Shown: one piece after another, positions 37,200 to 44,798 of the stretch
Layout of the letters: every line of letters starts with the position of its first letter
Position numbering within the stretch: position 1 is the first letter of the stretch
Assembly (NCBI RefSeq): GCF_900110465.1
Contig: NZ_FODV01000004.1
Location: 210,108-274,107 of the forward strand
Direction of reading: 5' to 3'
Length of the DNA: 64,000 bases
DNA from: Halogranum amylolyticum
Lineage (GTDB): Archaea; Halobacteriota; Halobacteria; Halobacteriales; Haloferacaceae
Position numbers and translations under genes: made by a program
The notes under the pieces: generated by a model
The model's input: only the letters and a program-made list of their open reading frames with translations
Databases searched by the model: none
What the model was told of the DNA's origin: nothing

Positions 37200-38531
37200 T
37201 CAGAACGGCGGTACGATGGCTCCGTCGACGAAGAGCGTCTGGAACCCGAGCAGGAGAGTGCCGAGGACGCCCGCGATGACGACCGTCCGGGCCGTCCAGA
37301 GCCACGTCAGGCCGAGTCCCTCGTTGGCGGTGCTCCCCTTCAACAGTTCGGCGAGTGCCGGACGGCCGTAGACCCACCCGACGAAGATGAGGATGCCGAG
37401 CACCGAGGTCGGCAGCAGCAGCTGGTACGCGAGCGTGTCGAACCAGGTGAGCCACGCCGTATCCCACGCCGAGGGGATGCCGAGCGCGAAGATGACGCCG
37501 CCGAGGCCGGTGGCGATGACGGGCCGACTGTAGGACGTGTTGTCGACGGCCCACGAGACGACCACCTCGAGCAGGCTGATAGCGCTGGAGAGCGCCGCGA
37601 TGAGCACCACGACGAAGAAGAAAAAGCCGAGCGCGTTACCGGCCGGCAGTTCGGCGAACGCTGTCGCGACGCTGACGAAGACGGCCCCCGCTCCGCTCGT
37701 GTTGGGGTCGATCCCCTGTGCGAACAGCAGCGGCAGGACGACGAGTCCGGCGAGGACGCCGACGAACGTGTTGAGGACGACGATGGTGAGGCTGTCGCCG
37801 AACAGGCTCTCGTCGCCGTCGATGTAGGAGGCGTAAGTGATCATCGCACCCATCCCGAGCGACAGCGAGAAGAACGCCTGCCCGACGGCGAACGGGACGA
37901 TCTCGCCGAAGTTGGCGGCGAGCGCACCGAAGTTCGGCGACAGGAAGTAGGTGTACCCCTCGCTCGCCCCCGGCAGCGTGAACGCCCAGACGGCGAGCGC
38001 GATCAGGATGACGATGATGCTCGGCACCATCAGCTTCGTCGCCTTCTCGATACCGTCCTCGATGCCGAGTGCGACGATGCCGATCACGAGTGCCATGAAG
38101 ACCGCGTGGAGCGCGAGCGCGTCGACGCCCATCGAGATCTGTCCGAAGTACGCCGCCGGGTCGGCGAAGTACGCGCCGGTGACGCTGCCGGCGATGTACC
38201 GGAGCACCCAGCCGCCGACGACGCTGTAGTACGACAGAATCCAAAAGCCGGTCGCCAACCCGAGGACGCCGACGATCCGCCAGTTGCGGTAGCCGAGTTC
38301 CTCGAAGGCGTCGATGGTGTTGAGTTTCGCCTTTCGACCGATGACGAACTCCGCGAGGATCGCCGGAAGTCCGATGCCGAGGACGGCGACGAGGTAGACG
38401 AGGAGGAACGACGACCCTCCGAACTGTGCGGTCTTGAACGGGAACTGCCAGATGTTCCCGAGTCCGACGGCGCTGCCGACGGCCGCGAGGATGAATCCTG
38501 CCCTCGTGGCCCATGTTTCACGTTCGCTCAT
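37200..38531 (-). CDS. Sodium-dependent neurotransmitter:sodium symporter family transporter (2)
   Basis: A 443-residue paralogue of the adjacent transporter, with the same N-terminus RETWATRxGFILAAVGSAVG and about 11-12 membrane segments. It is shorter at the C-terminus. Sequence divergence between the two is considerable, so different substrates are likely. The 163 bases between them carry no gene. The 247 bases upstream of this gene (to the SDR stop) hold a promoter-like GGCTTATCC near 38565 and nothing else I can support. Confidence 0.92.
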   Translation of the reverse strand: MSERETWATRAGFILAAVGSAVGLGNIWQFPFKTAQFGGSSFLLVYLVAVLGIGLPAILAEFVIGRKAKLNTIDAFEELGYRNWRIVGVLGLATGFWILSYYSVVGGWVLRYIAGSVTGAYFADPAAYFGQISMGVDALALHAVFMALVIGIVALGIEDGIEKATKLMVPSIIVILIALAVWAFTLPGASEGYTYFLSPNFGALAANFGEIVPFAVGQAFFSLSLGMGAMITYASYIDGDESLFGDSLTIVVLNTFVGVLAGLVVLPLLFAQGIDPNTSGAGAVFVSVATAFAELPAGNALGFFFFVVVLIAALSSAISLLEVVVSWAVDNTSYSRPVIATGLGGVIFALGIPSAWDTAWLTWFDTLAYQLLLPTSVLGILIFVGWVYGRPALAELLKGSTANEGLGLTWLWTARTVVIAGVLGTLLLGFQTLFVDGAIVPPF

Positions 38532-38778
38532 GAGTGTGTTTCACTGCTTTGCCGATACCCCGGATAAGCCTCACGGCTTGTGATTCAGTTACACGCAGGG
38601 AGAGTTGAGAATTAACGTCCCGATCGCGAGTTCTCCGGGCGAACGCCCAGTTCCTATCTGGCAGTGGACTCACTTATGGACAACTGTGTATGTCAGTGTA
38701 CGTCTTCGGACGCCGCAGATCGGCGTCCGGTGGTGTTCGCCGCGACGGCGCGCGGGAAGACAGACCGCGTCCGGCGCG

Positions 38779-39483
38779 TCAGGCCTCGCCGTACACCGGG
38801 ACGGCGGCCCCGCTCGTCACCTCGGCGGCGTCCGAACAGAGGAACAGCATCACCCGCGCGATCCGTTCGGGGTCGACCCACTCGTCTTTCGGCTCCATCA
38901 TCTCGCGGTTCATCGGCGTGTCGATGACGCTCGGCATCACCGCGTTGGCGCGGACGGTCCCCGTGTTCTCCTCGGCGACAGTCTCCGTCAGCAGGCGGAC
39001 GCCCGCCTTGGAGGCACGATACGGGCCGTCACCCTCCCCTCCCTCCAGCGAGGAGCGCGCGGAGACCGAGACGATCGCACCCTCCGTCTCCCGGAGATGC
39101 GGGAGGGCGTGTTTCGACGCCAGGAACATCGTCTTGAGGTTGACGTCGAACAGCAGGTCGAACTCGTCGACGTCCGTCTCGTCGACGGGTGAGCCGCCCC
39201 TCCACGTCCCCGCGATGTTCAGGAGACAGTCGAGGCGGCCGTGGTCGTCGACGACGCTCTCGACGACGTCTTCGACGTCGCTCTCGTCGGTGAAGTCGCC
39301 CTGGTAGAACTGGATTCCCTCGCCCGTCTCCAAGTGGGCATCCTCGTCGCTCGGGTCGACGACGTCGCTGGCGGCGACCGTCGCACCGGCGTCGCGGAAA
39401 GTCGTCGCGACGGCGCTACCGAGTGCGCCGCTGGCACCGGTGACGAGGACGACGCGGTCGGAGTAGTCGAAGCTCACAGACAT
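38779..39483 (-). CDS. Short-chain dehydrogenase/reductase (classical SDR)
   Basis: A 234-residue NAD(P)-dependent oxidoreductase. Cofactor motif TGASGALG near residue 16, NIAG motif near 90, and active site Ser in IVSVSARSS with YRASK (Tyr-x-x-x-Lys). The start is the ATG at 39483; the frame is open beyond it only as antisense shadow of rpl7ae. The substrate is unknown. It diverges from the eL8 operon across a 273-base gap. Confidence 0.88.
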   Translation of the reverse strand: MSVSFDYSDRVVLVTGASGALGSAVATTFRDAGATVAASDVVDPSDEDAHLETGEGIQFYQGDFTDESDVEDVVESVVDDHGRLDCLLNIAGTWRGGSPVDETDVDEFDLLFDVNLKTMFLASKHALPHLRETEGAIVSVSARSSLEGGEGDGPYRASKAGVRLLTETVAEENTGTVRANAVMPSVIDTPMNREMMEPKDEWVDPERIARVMLFLCSDAAEVTSGAAVPVYGEA

Positions 39484-39607
39484 ATCCGTGCCATCGATTG
39501 GCAGAGAGATAAAGTCGGTGGCGACGACGGACGACGGGAGATCGGTGTGTTTCGGCGCGACCCGCGGGCCCCGTGCGGCGGTCTGCCACGCCGTGGCGGC
39601 TTTGAAA

Positions 39608-39756
39608 GCGCTTTTATGGGGTGGAAGACAACTCGTGTGTACAGCCTGCCCGGGGTTGATGATACTCCTCGCCGTCAGGGACCGACCACTTTCCGCTGAG
39701 GTTTCTCGGTGGGTCGGCGAGGCAGTCGAGCCCGCGAGCAGGAGAGGTGAACAACC
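39608..39756 (+). promoter_or_regulatory. Promoter and long leader of the eL8 (L7Ae) operon
   Basis: CGCTTTTATGG near 39608-39618 is a probable TATA box. If used, the mRNA would have a leader of about 115 bases, unusually long for a haloarchaeal gene. The leader contains TTGATGA (39656-39662) and CTGA near 39696, resembling C and D boxes, and a strong Shine-Dalgarno GGAGAGGTGA just before the ATG. L7Ae binds kink-turns formed by such boxes, so self-regulation is conceivable; flanking stems are poor. Confidence 0.35.
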
Positions 39757-40119
39757 ATGCCAGTCTACGTCAATTTCGAAGTCCCAGCCGACCTTCAGGA
39801 ACGCGCCGTCGAGGCGCTCGAGGTCGCCCGAGACACAGGTAGTGTAAAGAAAGGAACGAACGAGACGACGAAAGCCGTCGAGCGCGGCAACGCGGACCTC
39901 GTCTTCATCGCCGAGGACGTCTCGCCGGAAGAGATCGTGATGCACCTCCCCGAACTCTGTGAGGAGAAGGGCATCCCGTTCATCTACGTCGAGACCCAGG
40001 ACGACATCGGACACGCGTCCGGTCTCGAAGTCGGCAGTGCCGCCGCGGCCATCGTCGACGCTGGCGAGGCCTCGGACGACGTCGAGGATATCGCCGGCAA
40101 GCTCGAGGACCTGCAGTAA
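39757..40119 (+). CDS. rpl7ae: Ribosomal protein eL8 / L7Ae
   Basis: A 120-residue kink-turn-binding protein, part of the large subunit, box C/D and H/ACA RNPs and RNase P in archaea. Family motifs: [23 protein letters not shown] near residues 32-54 and [21 protein letters not shown] near 75-95. First gene of the conserved L7Ae-S28e-L24e-Ndk operon. Confidence 0.97.
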   Translation: MPVYVNFEVPADLQERAVEALEVARDTGSVKKGTNETTKAVERGNADLVFIAEDVSPEEIVMHLPELCEEKGIPFIYVETQDDIGHASGLEVGSAAAAIVDAGEASDDVEDIAGKLEDLQ

Positions 40120-40125
40120 GCATCC

Positions 40126-40350
40126 ATGAGCGCAGAAGAGACCGCCAGCGACTCGACGTCCGCCGAGGTCATCGAGGTCGTTGGCAAGACTGGGATGCAC
40201 GGCGAGGCCATGCAGGTCAAGTGCCGCATCCGCGAGGGCTCGAACCAGGGCCGCATCATCACACGGAACGTGCTCGGTCCCGTGCGCGAGGGCGACATCC
40301 TCCAGCTGCGCGAGACCCAGCGCGACGCCGACTCCATCGGGGGGCAGTAA
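40126..40350 (+). CDS. rps28e: 30S ribosomal protein eS28
   Basis: A 74-residue OB-fold protein with the characteristic core [19 protein letters not shown], the loop [20 protein letters not shown] and the C-terminal LRETQRDAD. Lies six bases after rpl7ae and three bases before rpl24e. Confidence 0.96.
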   Translation: MSAEETASDSTSAEVIEVVGKTGMHGEAMQVKCRIREGSNQGRIITRNVLGPVREGDILQLRETQRDADSIGGQ

Positions 40351-40353
40351 CTC

Positions 40354-40545
40354 ATGCCACAGCACCGTGACTGCGACTACTGCGGCGCGGACATCGAACC
40401 CGGTACGGGGACGATGTTCGTCCGTACCAACGGTACCGTCATCCACTTCTGTTCCTCGAAGTGCGAGAAGAACACCAAACTCGGTCGCGAAGCGCGCGAC
40501 CTCGAGTGGACCGAAGAAGGCGGTCGTCAGGGGTCGCGTGAATGA
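40354..40545 (+). CDS. rpl24e: 50S ribosomal protein eL24
   Basis: A 63-residue zinc-finger protein. The ligands are C8, C11 (DCDYCG) and the downstream CSSKCEKN pair, followed by the basic/aromatic ARDLEWTE. It overlaps ndk by four bases (ATGA). Confidence 0.96.
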   Translation: MPQHRDCDYCGADIEPGTGTMFVRTNGTVIHFCSSKCEKNTKLGREARDLEWTEEGGRQGSRE

Positions 40546-41021
40546 GCCACCACGACGAACGCACCTTCGTGATGGTCAAGCCCGACGGCGTCCAGCGCGG
40601 CCTCATCGGCGAGATCGTCTCTCGCTTCGAGGACCGCGGCCTGAAGCTCGTCGCCGGCAAGTTCATGCAGATCGACGAGGAGCTCGCCCACGAACACTAC
40701 GGTGAGCACGAAGGAAAGCCGTTCTTCGACGGTCTCGTCGACTTCATCACGTCCGGTCCCGTCTTCGCGATGGTCTGGGAGGGCGCAGACGCGACCCGGC
40801 AGGTCCGTCAGATGATGGGCGAGACGGACCCCGCCGAGTCCGCACCCGGCACCATCCGCGGTGACCTCGGACTCGACCTCGGACAGAACGTCATCCACGG
40901 GTCGGACCACGAGGACGAGGGCGCGAACGAACGCGAGATCGAACTGTTCTTCGACGACGAGGAACTCGTCGACTGGGACCAGACGGAGGCCGTCTGGGTC
41001 TACGAAGACGAAGAACACTAA
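40542..41021 (+). CDS. ndk: Nucleoside diphosphate kinase
   Basis: A 159-residue enzyme that transfers phosphate from NTPs to NDPs. [17 protein letters not shown] at the N-terminus and the active-site motif NVIHGSD with the phosphorylated histidine (near residue 117) are intact. The C-terminus is acidic. Last gene of the eL8 operon. Confidence 0.97.
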   Translation: MSHHDERTFVMVKPDGVQRGLIGEIVSRFEDRGLKLVAGKFMQIDEELAHEHYGEHEGKPFFDGLVDFITSGPVFAMVWEGADATRQVRQMMGETDPAESAPGTIRGDLGLDLGQNVIHGSDHEDEGANEREIELFFDDEELVDWDQTEAVWVYEDEEH

Positions 41022-41084
41022 CGCGGCTCCGACTCGACTTCTCGGTTTTCTTTCCGCTCGGGAGCGAAGCGTCAGCGCGAGAAA

Positions 41085-41092
41085 GCTTATTT
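41085..41092 (+). promoter_or_regulatory. TATA box before the Mop-domain gene
   Basis: GCTTATTT is centred about 30 bases before the ATG at 41118, consistent with a leaderless transcript. Confidence 0.6.
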
Positions 41093-41117
41093 TCGTCCGA
41101 AGCGTTACTCTCTACAA

Positions 41118-41402
41118 ATGTCGACAGAGTCGCACAACAGGCTGAGAAGTATCGTCCGGTCGGTCGTCCACACCGGCAGCGTCGTCCACGTCGTCCTCGA
41201 GGGACCGGACGGAGAGCTGTTCACGACGCTCCTGACGGCTGCCGCCGTCGACAGACTCGATCTCGGTCCCGGCGACGAACTAGAGGCGACGATGCAGGTC
41301 GCCGAGGTCGCGGTCGACGGCCGACGAGCACAGCCCGTTCGCCGGCACGTGCCGGCGAGAACTCTCCACGGGGGCGTCGAACTGAGTCGAGCGGCGGTCT
41401 GA
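41118..41402 (+). CDS. Small Mop/TOBE-like domain protein
   Basis: A 94-residue protein. Residues 18-68 (TGSVVHVVLEGPDGELFTTLL, then LGPGDELEATMQVAEVAV) follow the pattern of molbindin/TOBE domains, which bind molybdate or other oxyanions, with a hydrophilic tail after it. Identification is by pattern only; a general OB-fold is the alternative. It lies between ndk and the SBP56 gene with its own promoter. Confidence 0.6.
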   Translation: MSTESHNRLRSIVRSVVHTGSVVHVVLEGPDGELFTTLLTAAAVDRLDLGPGDELEATMQVAEVAVDGRRAQPVRRHVPARTLHGGVELSRAAV

Positions 41403-41415
41403 GCGTTCGATTCGG

Positions 41416-41464
41416 TCGGTGAACGTTTCCACTTCGGGTGAGTTCCCGCTTCGGGTGAACGTTC
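41416..41464 (+). repeat. Three short direct repeats upstream of the SBP56 gene
   Basis: TCGGTGAACGTT (41416-41427), TCGGGTGAGTT (41434-41444) and TCGGGTGAACGTT (41451-41463) are spaced by 18 and 17 bases. They lie 50-98 bases before the SBP56 start, in a region with no clear TATA box. They look like binding sites for a regulator reading one face about every 1.7 turns. Confidence 0.4.
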
Positions 41465-41513
41465 TGTTCCGAGCGAACAAAGAGCGATGCCGTTCGCCCG
41501 CGTCCTCTCTAGC

Positions 41514-42914
41514 ATGAGTGACGCTGACTCACCACATACGTCGGTGGAGCACGGTCACCACGAGCACCACGACGCTGAGGGACCCGGCTACGCGACTCCG
41601 CAGGCCGCCATCGAGGAGTCGGAGCCCGAAGAACTCGCCTACGTGATGAGTCTCTACGTCGGCACCGACGTGGACGCACCGGACTTCGTCTCCGTCGTCG
41701 ACGTGAACCCCGACTCGGAGACGTCCTGTGAGATCGTCGACCGACTGGAGATGCCGAACCGCGGCGACGAACTGCACCACTTCGGCTGGAACGCCTGTTC
41801 GTCGTCGTGTCACGTGGAGGGACTCGAACGGCGCTACCTGCTGGTCCCGGGCGTCCGGTCGTCACGTCTCCACGTCGTCGACACGAAGGACCGCCGAAAC
41901 CCCGAGATCGTGAAGGTGATCGAGCCGGAGGAGGTGTTCGAACACGATCTCTCTACGCCGCACACGGTCCACTGCGTCCCCGAGGGGAAGATCATCGTCA
42001 GCATGCTCGGGAACGCCGACGGCGACCTGCCGGGCGGCTTCCTCGAACTCGACCACGACTTCGACGTCGTCGGCCGGTGGGACCCGCCGGGCGAGATACA
42101 GATGAACTACGACTACTGGTATCAGCCCCGGCACAACGTGATGATCTCCTCGGAGTGGGCCGCTCCGAAGACCTTCTTACCCGGGTTCGACCTCGAAGAC
42201 GTCGAGAAGGGTAACTACGGCCGTCGCCTCAACGTCTGGGACTGGGAGAACCACGAGGTGACTCAGACGATCGACCTCGGCGAGGAGGGACAGATCCCGC
42301 TCGAAGTGCGGTTCCTCCACAGTCCCGAGGCGGCGCACGCCTACGTCGGTGCCGCCCTCTCCTCGAACGTGTTCCACGTTCACAGAGACGGAGAACAGTG
42401 GGCCGCGGACAAAGTGATCGACGTCGAACCACGCGAGCACGACGACTGGGACATGCCCGTTCCGGGTCTCGTCACCGACCTCCTCGTCTCGATGGACGAC
42501 CGGTATCTGTTCTTCTCGAACTGGCTCCACGGCGACGTGCGGATGTACGACGTCTCGGACCCGGCGAACCCGCGACTCGCCGACCGGGTGTGGGCAGGTG
42601 GGCTGTTCGGTCCACGCACCCCGATCGACGGCGAACGCGAGGTGTTCGGCGGCCCGCAGATGATCCAACTCTCGCTGGACGGGACGCGCCTCTACTGGAC
42701 GACGTCGCTTTTCTCCTCGTGGGACAACCAGTTCTACCCCGAGGAGGGCGAGCAGGGGTCGGTGATGCTGAAGGCCGACGTGAACCCGCGGAAGGGGACG
42801 ATGACGCTCGACCCGGAGTTCATGGTCGACTTCGGCGACCTGCCGAACGGCCCGGCCCGCGCCCACGAGATTCGCTGGCCCGACGGCGACTGTACGAGCG
42901 ACGTCTGGCAGTAA
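41514..42914 (+). CDS. Selenium-binding protein 56 family (methanethiol oxidase-like)
   Basis: A 466-residue SBP56-family seven-bladed propeller. The key motif FGWNACSSSCH lies near residues 90-100; many further family motifs occur (LSTPHTVHCVPEGKI, MISSEWAAPKTF, FLHSPEAAHAYVG, FFSNWLHGDVRMYD). Characterised members oxidise methanethiol to H2S, formaldehyde and H2O2 and are copper-dependent. The N-terminus is His-rich (EHGHHEHHD). I prefer the ATG at 41514 to the one at 41487. Its stop overlaps the start of a ferredoxin gene (TAATG). Confidence 0.92.
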   Translation: MSDADSPHTSVEHGHHEHHDAEGPGYATPQAAIEESEPEELAYVMSLYVGTDVDAPDFVSVVDVNPDSETSCEIVDRLEMPNRGDELHHFGWNACSSSCHVEGLERRYLLVPGVRSSRLHVVDTKDRRNPEIVKVIEPEEVFEHDLSTPHTVHCVPEGKIIVSMLGNADGDLPGGFLELDHDFDVVGRWDPPGEIQMNYDYWYQPRHNVMISSEWAAPKTFLPGFDLEDVEKGNYGRRLNVWDWENHEVTQTIDLGEEGQIPLEVRFLHSPEAAHAYVGAALSSNVFHVHRDGEQWAADKVIDVEPREHDDWDMPVPGLVTDLLVSMDDRYLFFSNWLHGDVRMYDVSDPANPRLADRVWAGGLFGPRTPIDGEREVFGGPQMIQLSLDGTRLYWTTSLFSSWDNQFYPEEGEQGSVMLKADVNPRKGTMTLDPEFMVDFGDLPNGPARAHEIRWPDGDCTSDVWQ

Positions 42915-43225
42915 TGGACGTACGCCTCCGGTGGCGCGACGGCGAGGAGACGGTAGTAGCGGCAACCGCCGACCAGTCGATACTGGAGGCCGCCGAGCGC
43001 GCCGACGTCGCCGTCCCGTTCGGCTGTCGGACCGGCGCGTGCGCCACCTGTGCCGGCCGGGTCGAGTCGGGCGAGGTCGTCCACCGTCGCCCGCCACGGG
43101 CGCTCAAACGGCGGCATCTCGACTCGGGTTACGTGCTCTGCTGTATCGCCGAACCACGAACCGACTGCGCCGTCGTCGTCGGCAAGGACGTCGCCGCCGA
43201 ACTGGTGTCGAACCCGTGGCGGTGA
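42914..43225 (+). CDS. 2Fe-2S ferredoxin (plant type)
   Basis: A 103-residue ferredoxin with cluster ligands C38, C43, C46 (CRTGACATC) and C76 (YVLCC). The domain starts right at the N-terminus, without the acidic insertion of the main haloarchaeal ferredoxin. It overlaps the SBP56 stop by one base, so it is translationally coupled and may exchange electrons with that enzyme. The frame upstream is a shadow within SBP56. Confidence 0.92.
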   Translation: MDVRLRWRDGEETVVAATADQSILEAAERADVAVPFGCRTGACATCAGRVESGEVVHRRPPRALKRRHLDSGYVLCCIAEPRTDCAVVVGKDVAAELVSNPWR

Positions 43226-43241
43226 GGTGAGGAGCGACGAG

Positions 43242-44036
43242 ATGAACCGACGACTGTCCGACCGTCGCGACCGACCGACTGTCGCAGAGCGGGTGGTCTC
43301 GACCGCAGTGCGACGAGCGGTGTCGACCGCCGCACTGGCGTCAACGCTCCTCGTCGGTACAGTCGCGGCGCACGACGAACCCGCGACCGTCGCCGACGGG
43401 ACGCTGTCGGTCGGGGCCGTCGTCGCGCTCGCGGTCGGACTGAGTCTCCTCGGCGGCGTCGCCGTCGCTCGGTACGTGTCGACCAGCGGCCGCGAGACGC
43501 TCGTTCGCGCCGTCGGCGCGTTGCTCGTCGTCCTCGGGGGGAGCGCCGTCGTGGTGGCGCTCACCGAGCGGCTAGTCGTCGCGGTCGTCGCCGCCGTCGT
43601 CGGCATGGCGATCGCCGTCGACGTCGCTCACGGACGGCGTCTCGGCGGGTGTGCCGACGCGACGTTCGGCGCGGTGCTCCTGCATCGCTGTCTGGAGGGG
43701 GCGTTGCTCGCGACGGCGGCGACGGCCGACCTCGCGTTCGGACTCGTCGGCGCGGTGGTCGTCGCCGGGCACGCGACCGCGGAGACGTGTGCCGTCGGCG
43801 GCCTGTACGCCGCCGAGACGCGCAGACGAGCGCTGCTGGCCGTCGGCGCGGTTCAGGCGGCGTTCGTCGGCGGCGCATTCGCCGGGAGCGCGGTTCTGAG
43901 TGCGCTCTCTCCGGCGGTTCGCGTCTTCCTGTTCGGTCTCGTCGGCGGCGTTCTGCTCGCCGTCGGCGTCGTCGAGGTTGGAACCGACCGAGCGACTGTG
44001 GCGGGCGAGTCGATGGGACAGATGCCGGAGCACTGA
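43242..44036 (+). CDS. ZIP-like membrane protein
   Basis: A 264-residue protein with about seven or eight hydrophobic segments; the first (STAALASTLLVGTVAAHDEP) may be a signal. The stretches LLHRCLEGALLA and AGHATAETCAVGG resemble the metal-binding His/Glu motifs of ZIP transporter helices 4 and 5, and GGVLLAVGVVEV resembles a later ZIP helix. Metal transport is an inference. It follows the ferredoxin gene by 16 bases, so it is likely part of the SBP56 operon. The start is the ATG at 43242. Confidence 0.6.
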   Translation: MNRRLSDRRDRPTVAERVVSTAVRRAVSTAALASTLLVGTVAAHDEPATVADGTLSVGAVVALAVGLSLLGGVAVARYVSTSGRETLVRAVGALLVVLGGSAVVVALTERLVVAVVAAVVGMAIAVDVAHGRRLGGCADATFGAVLLHRCLEGALLATAATADLAFGLVGAVVVAGHATAETCAVGGLYAAETRRRALLAVGAVQAAFVGGAFAGSAVLSALSPAVRVFLFGLVGGVLLAVGVVEVGTDRATVAGESMGQMPEH

Positions 44037-44104
44037 GACGCGCCGTGTGGCGTCGGTGAACGTCCACGTCACGTGTCGACGTGTGACGTACGGGAAGAAG
44101 AGCC

Positions 44105-44285
44105 ATGCCGTCGGGACGTGCGAGTCGGAACGTGGACGACTTTCTCTCTGCGAACCGCGACCACCGGGACGAGGTGGCCGAACTCCACCCCCGGAACGGC
44201 GTTCTACGACGTCGAGTCGGTCCTCGACGGCGAGACCACCCTGATGGTCGGACGTGCTGATGACGCTGTCGGTGCAGGCGAGTAG
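44105..44285 (+). pseudogene. Frameshifted N-terminal remnant of a SAM-dependent methyltransferase
   Basis: Two adjoining frames make one recognisable segment. From the ATG at 44105 the frame reads SRNVDDFLSANRDHRDEVAELHP; after the run of Cs near 44190 another frame continues GTAFYDVESVLDGETTL and then ends at a stop at 44285. The combined pattern matches the N-terminus of class I SAM methyltransferases of the type (N)RxHWDExAxLHPETxFYDVE. The catalytic Rossmann domain is gone, so this is a decayed, truncated gene. Confidence 0.6.
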
Positions 44286-44315
44286 CCCATGAACTGAACC
44301 GACGCTTCGACGCTG

Positions 44316-44738
44316 CTACGGCGACGGGAGCAGCGTCGAGACGCGGGCGTTCTCTTTGAGTCGGATCCCGCCGGTCGGTACCGACAGCGGCATCCGTCCG
44401 AGCGACTCGGTGAACAGCGTCGGGTGGAACGCCCCGCGATCACGCAACTCCGTTCGGGTCTGGAGGACGGCGGTTCCCGCCCCGGTCAGCGTCTCGTTGT
44501 AGACGAGGAGGTACTGCCCCTCGTCGAGGTTCCACCAGCCGTAGTCGTCGTCGGGGTCACGCTTCTCCGTCTCGACCGGCGACGACTCGGCCGCCGTCAG
44601 TTCGCCGCCGCCGAAGTCGACGCGTCCCGGTTCGTCGACGGAGCGTATCTCGGCGACCGTCAGGTCGACGCCGTCGTCGTGGACCTGTGTCTCTTCGTGG
44701 ACGATGCCGTCGAGTCGGTCGACCAGCGTGTCGCTCAT
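44316..44738 (-). CDS. dCTP deaminase/dUTPase-superfamily-like protein
   Basis: A 140-residue protein. The region YLLVYNETLTGAGTAVLQTRTEL followed by AFHPTLFTESLGRMPLSVP and a final LKENARVSTL resembles the trimeric beta-fold of the dCTP deaminase/dUTPase superfamily. Several canonical catalytic motifs of Dcd are not obvious, so enzymatic activity is uncertain. It is upstream of, and on the same strand as, nothing nearer than the metE genes, which lie on the other side of its start. Confidence 0.65.
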   Translation of the reverse strand: MSDTLVDRLDGIVHEETQVHDDGVDLTVAEIRSVDEPGRVDFGGGELTAAESSPVETEKRDPDDDYGWWNLDEGQYLLVYNETLTGAGTAVLQTRTELRDRGAFHPTLFTESLGRMPLSVPTGGIRLKENARVSTLLPSP

Positions 44739-44798
44739 GGATGCGTTCGGCCTTGCGTCGCTCCGGAGAAAAAGCTCCGGGCGGGAGAAGGCGAACGT

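Noticed and set aside
44073..44285. A 70-residue open frame as an intact gene
   Set aside because: Its first half has no protein-like sense, and the neighbouring frame carries the matching half of a methyltransferase motif, so I treat the region as a frameshifted remnant.
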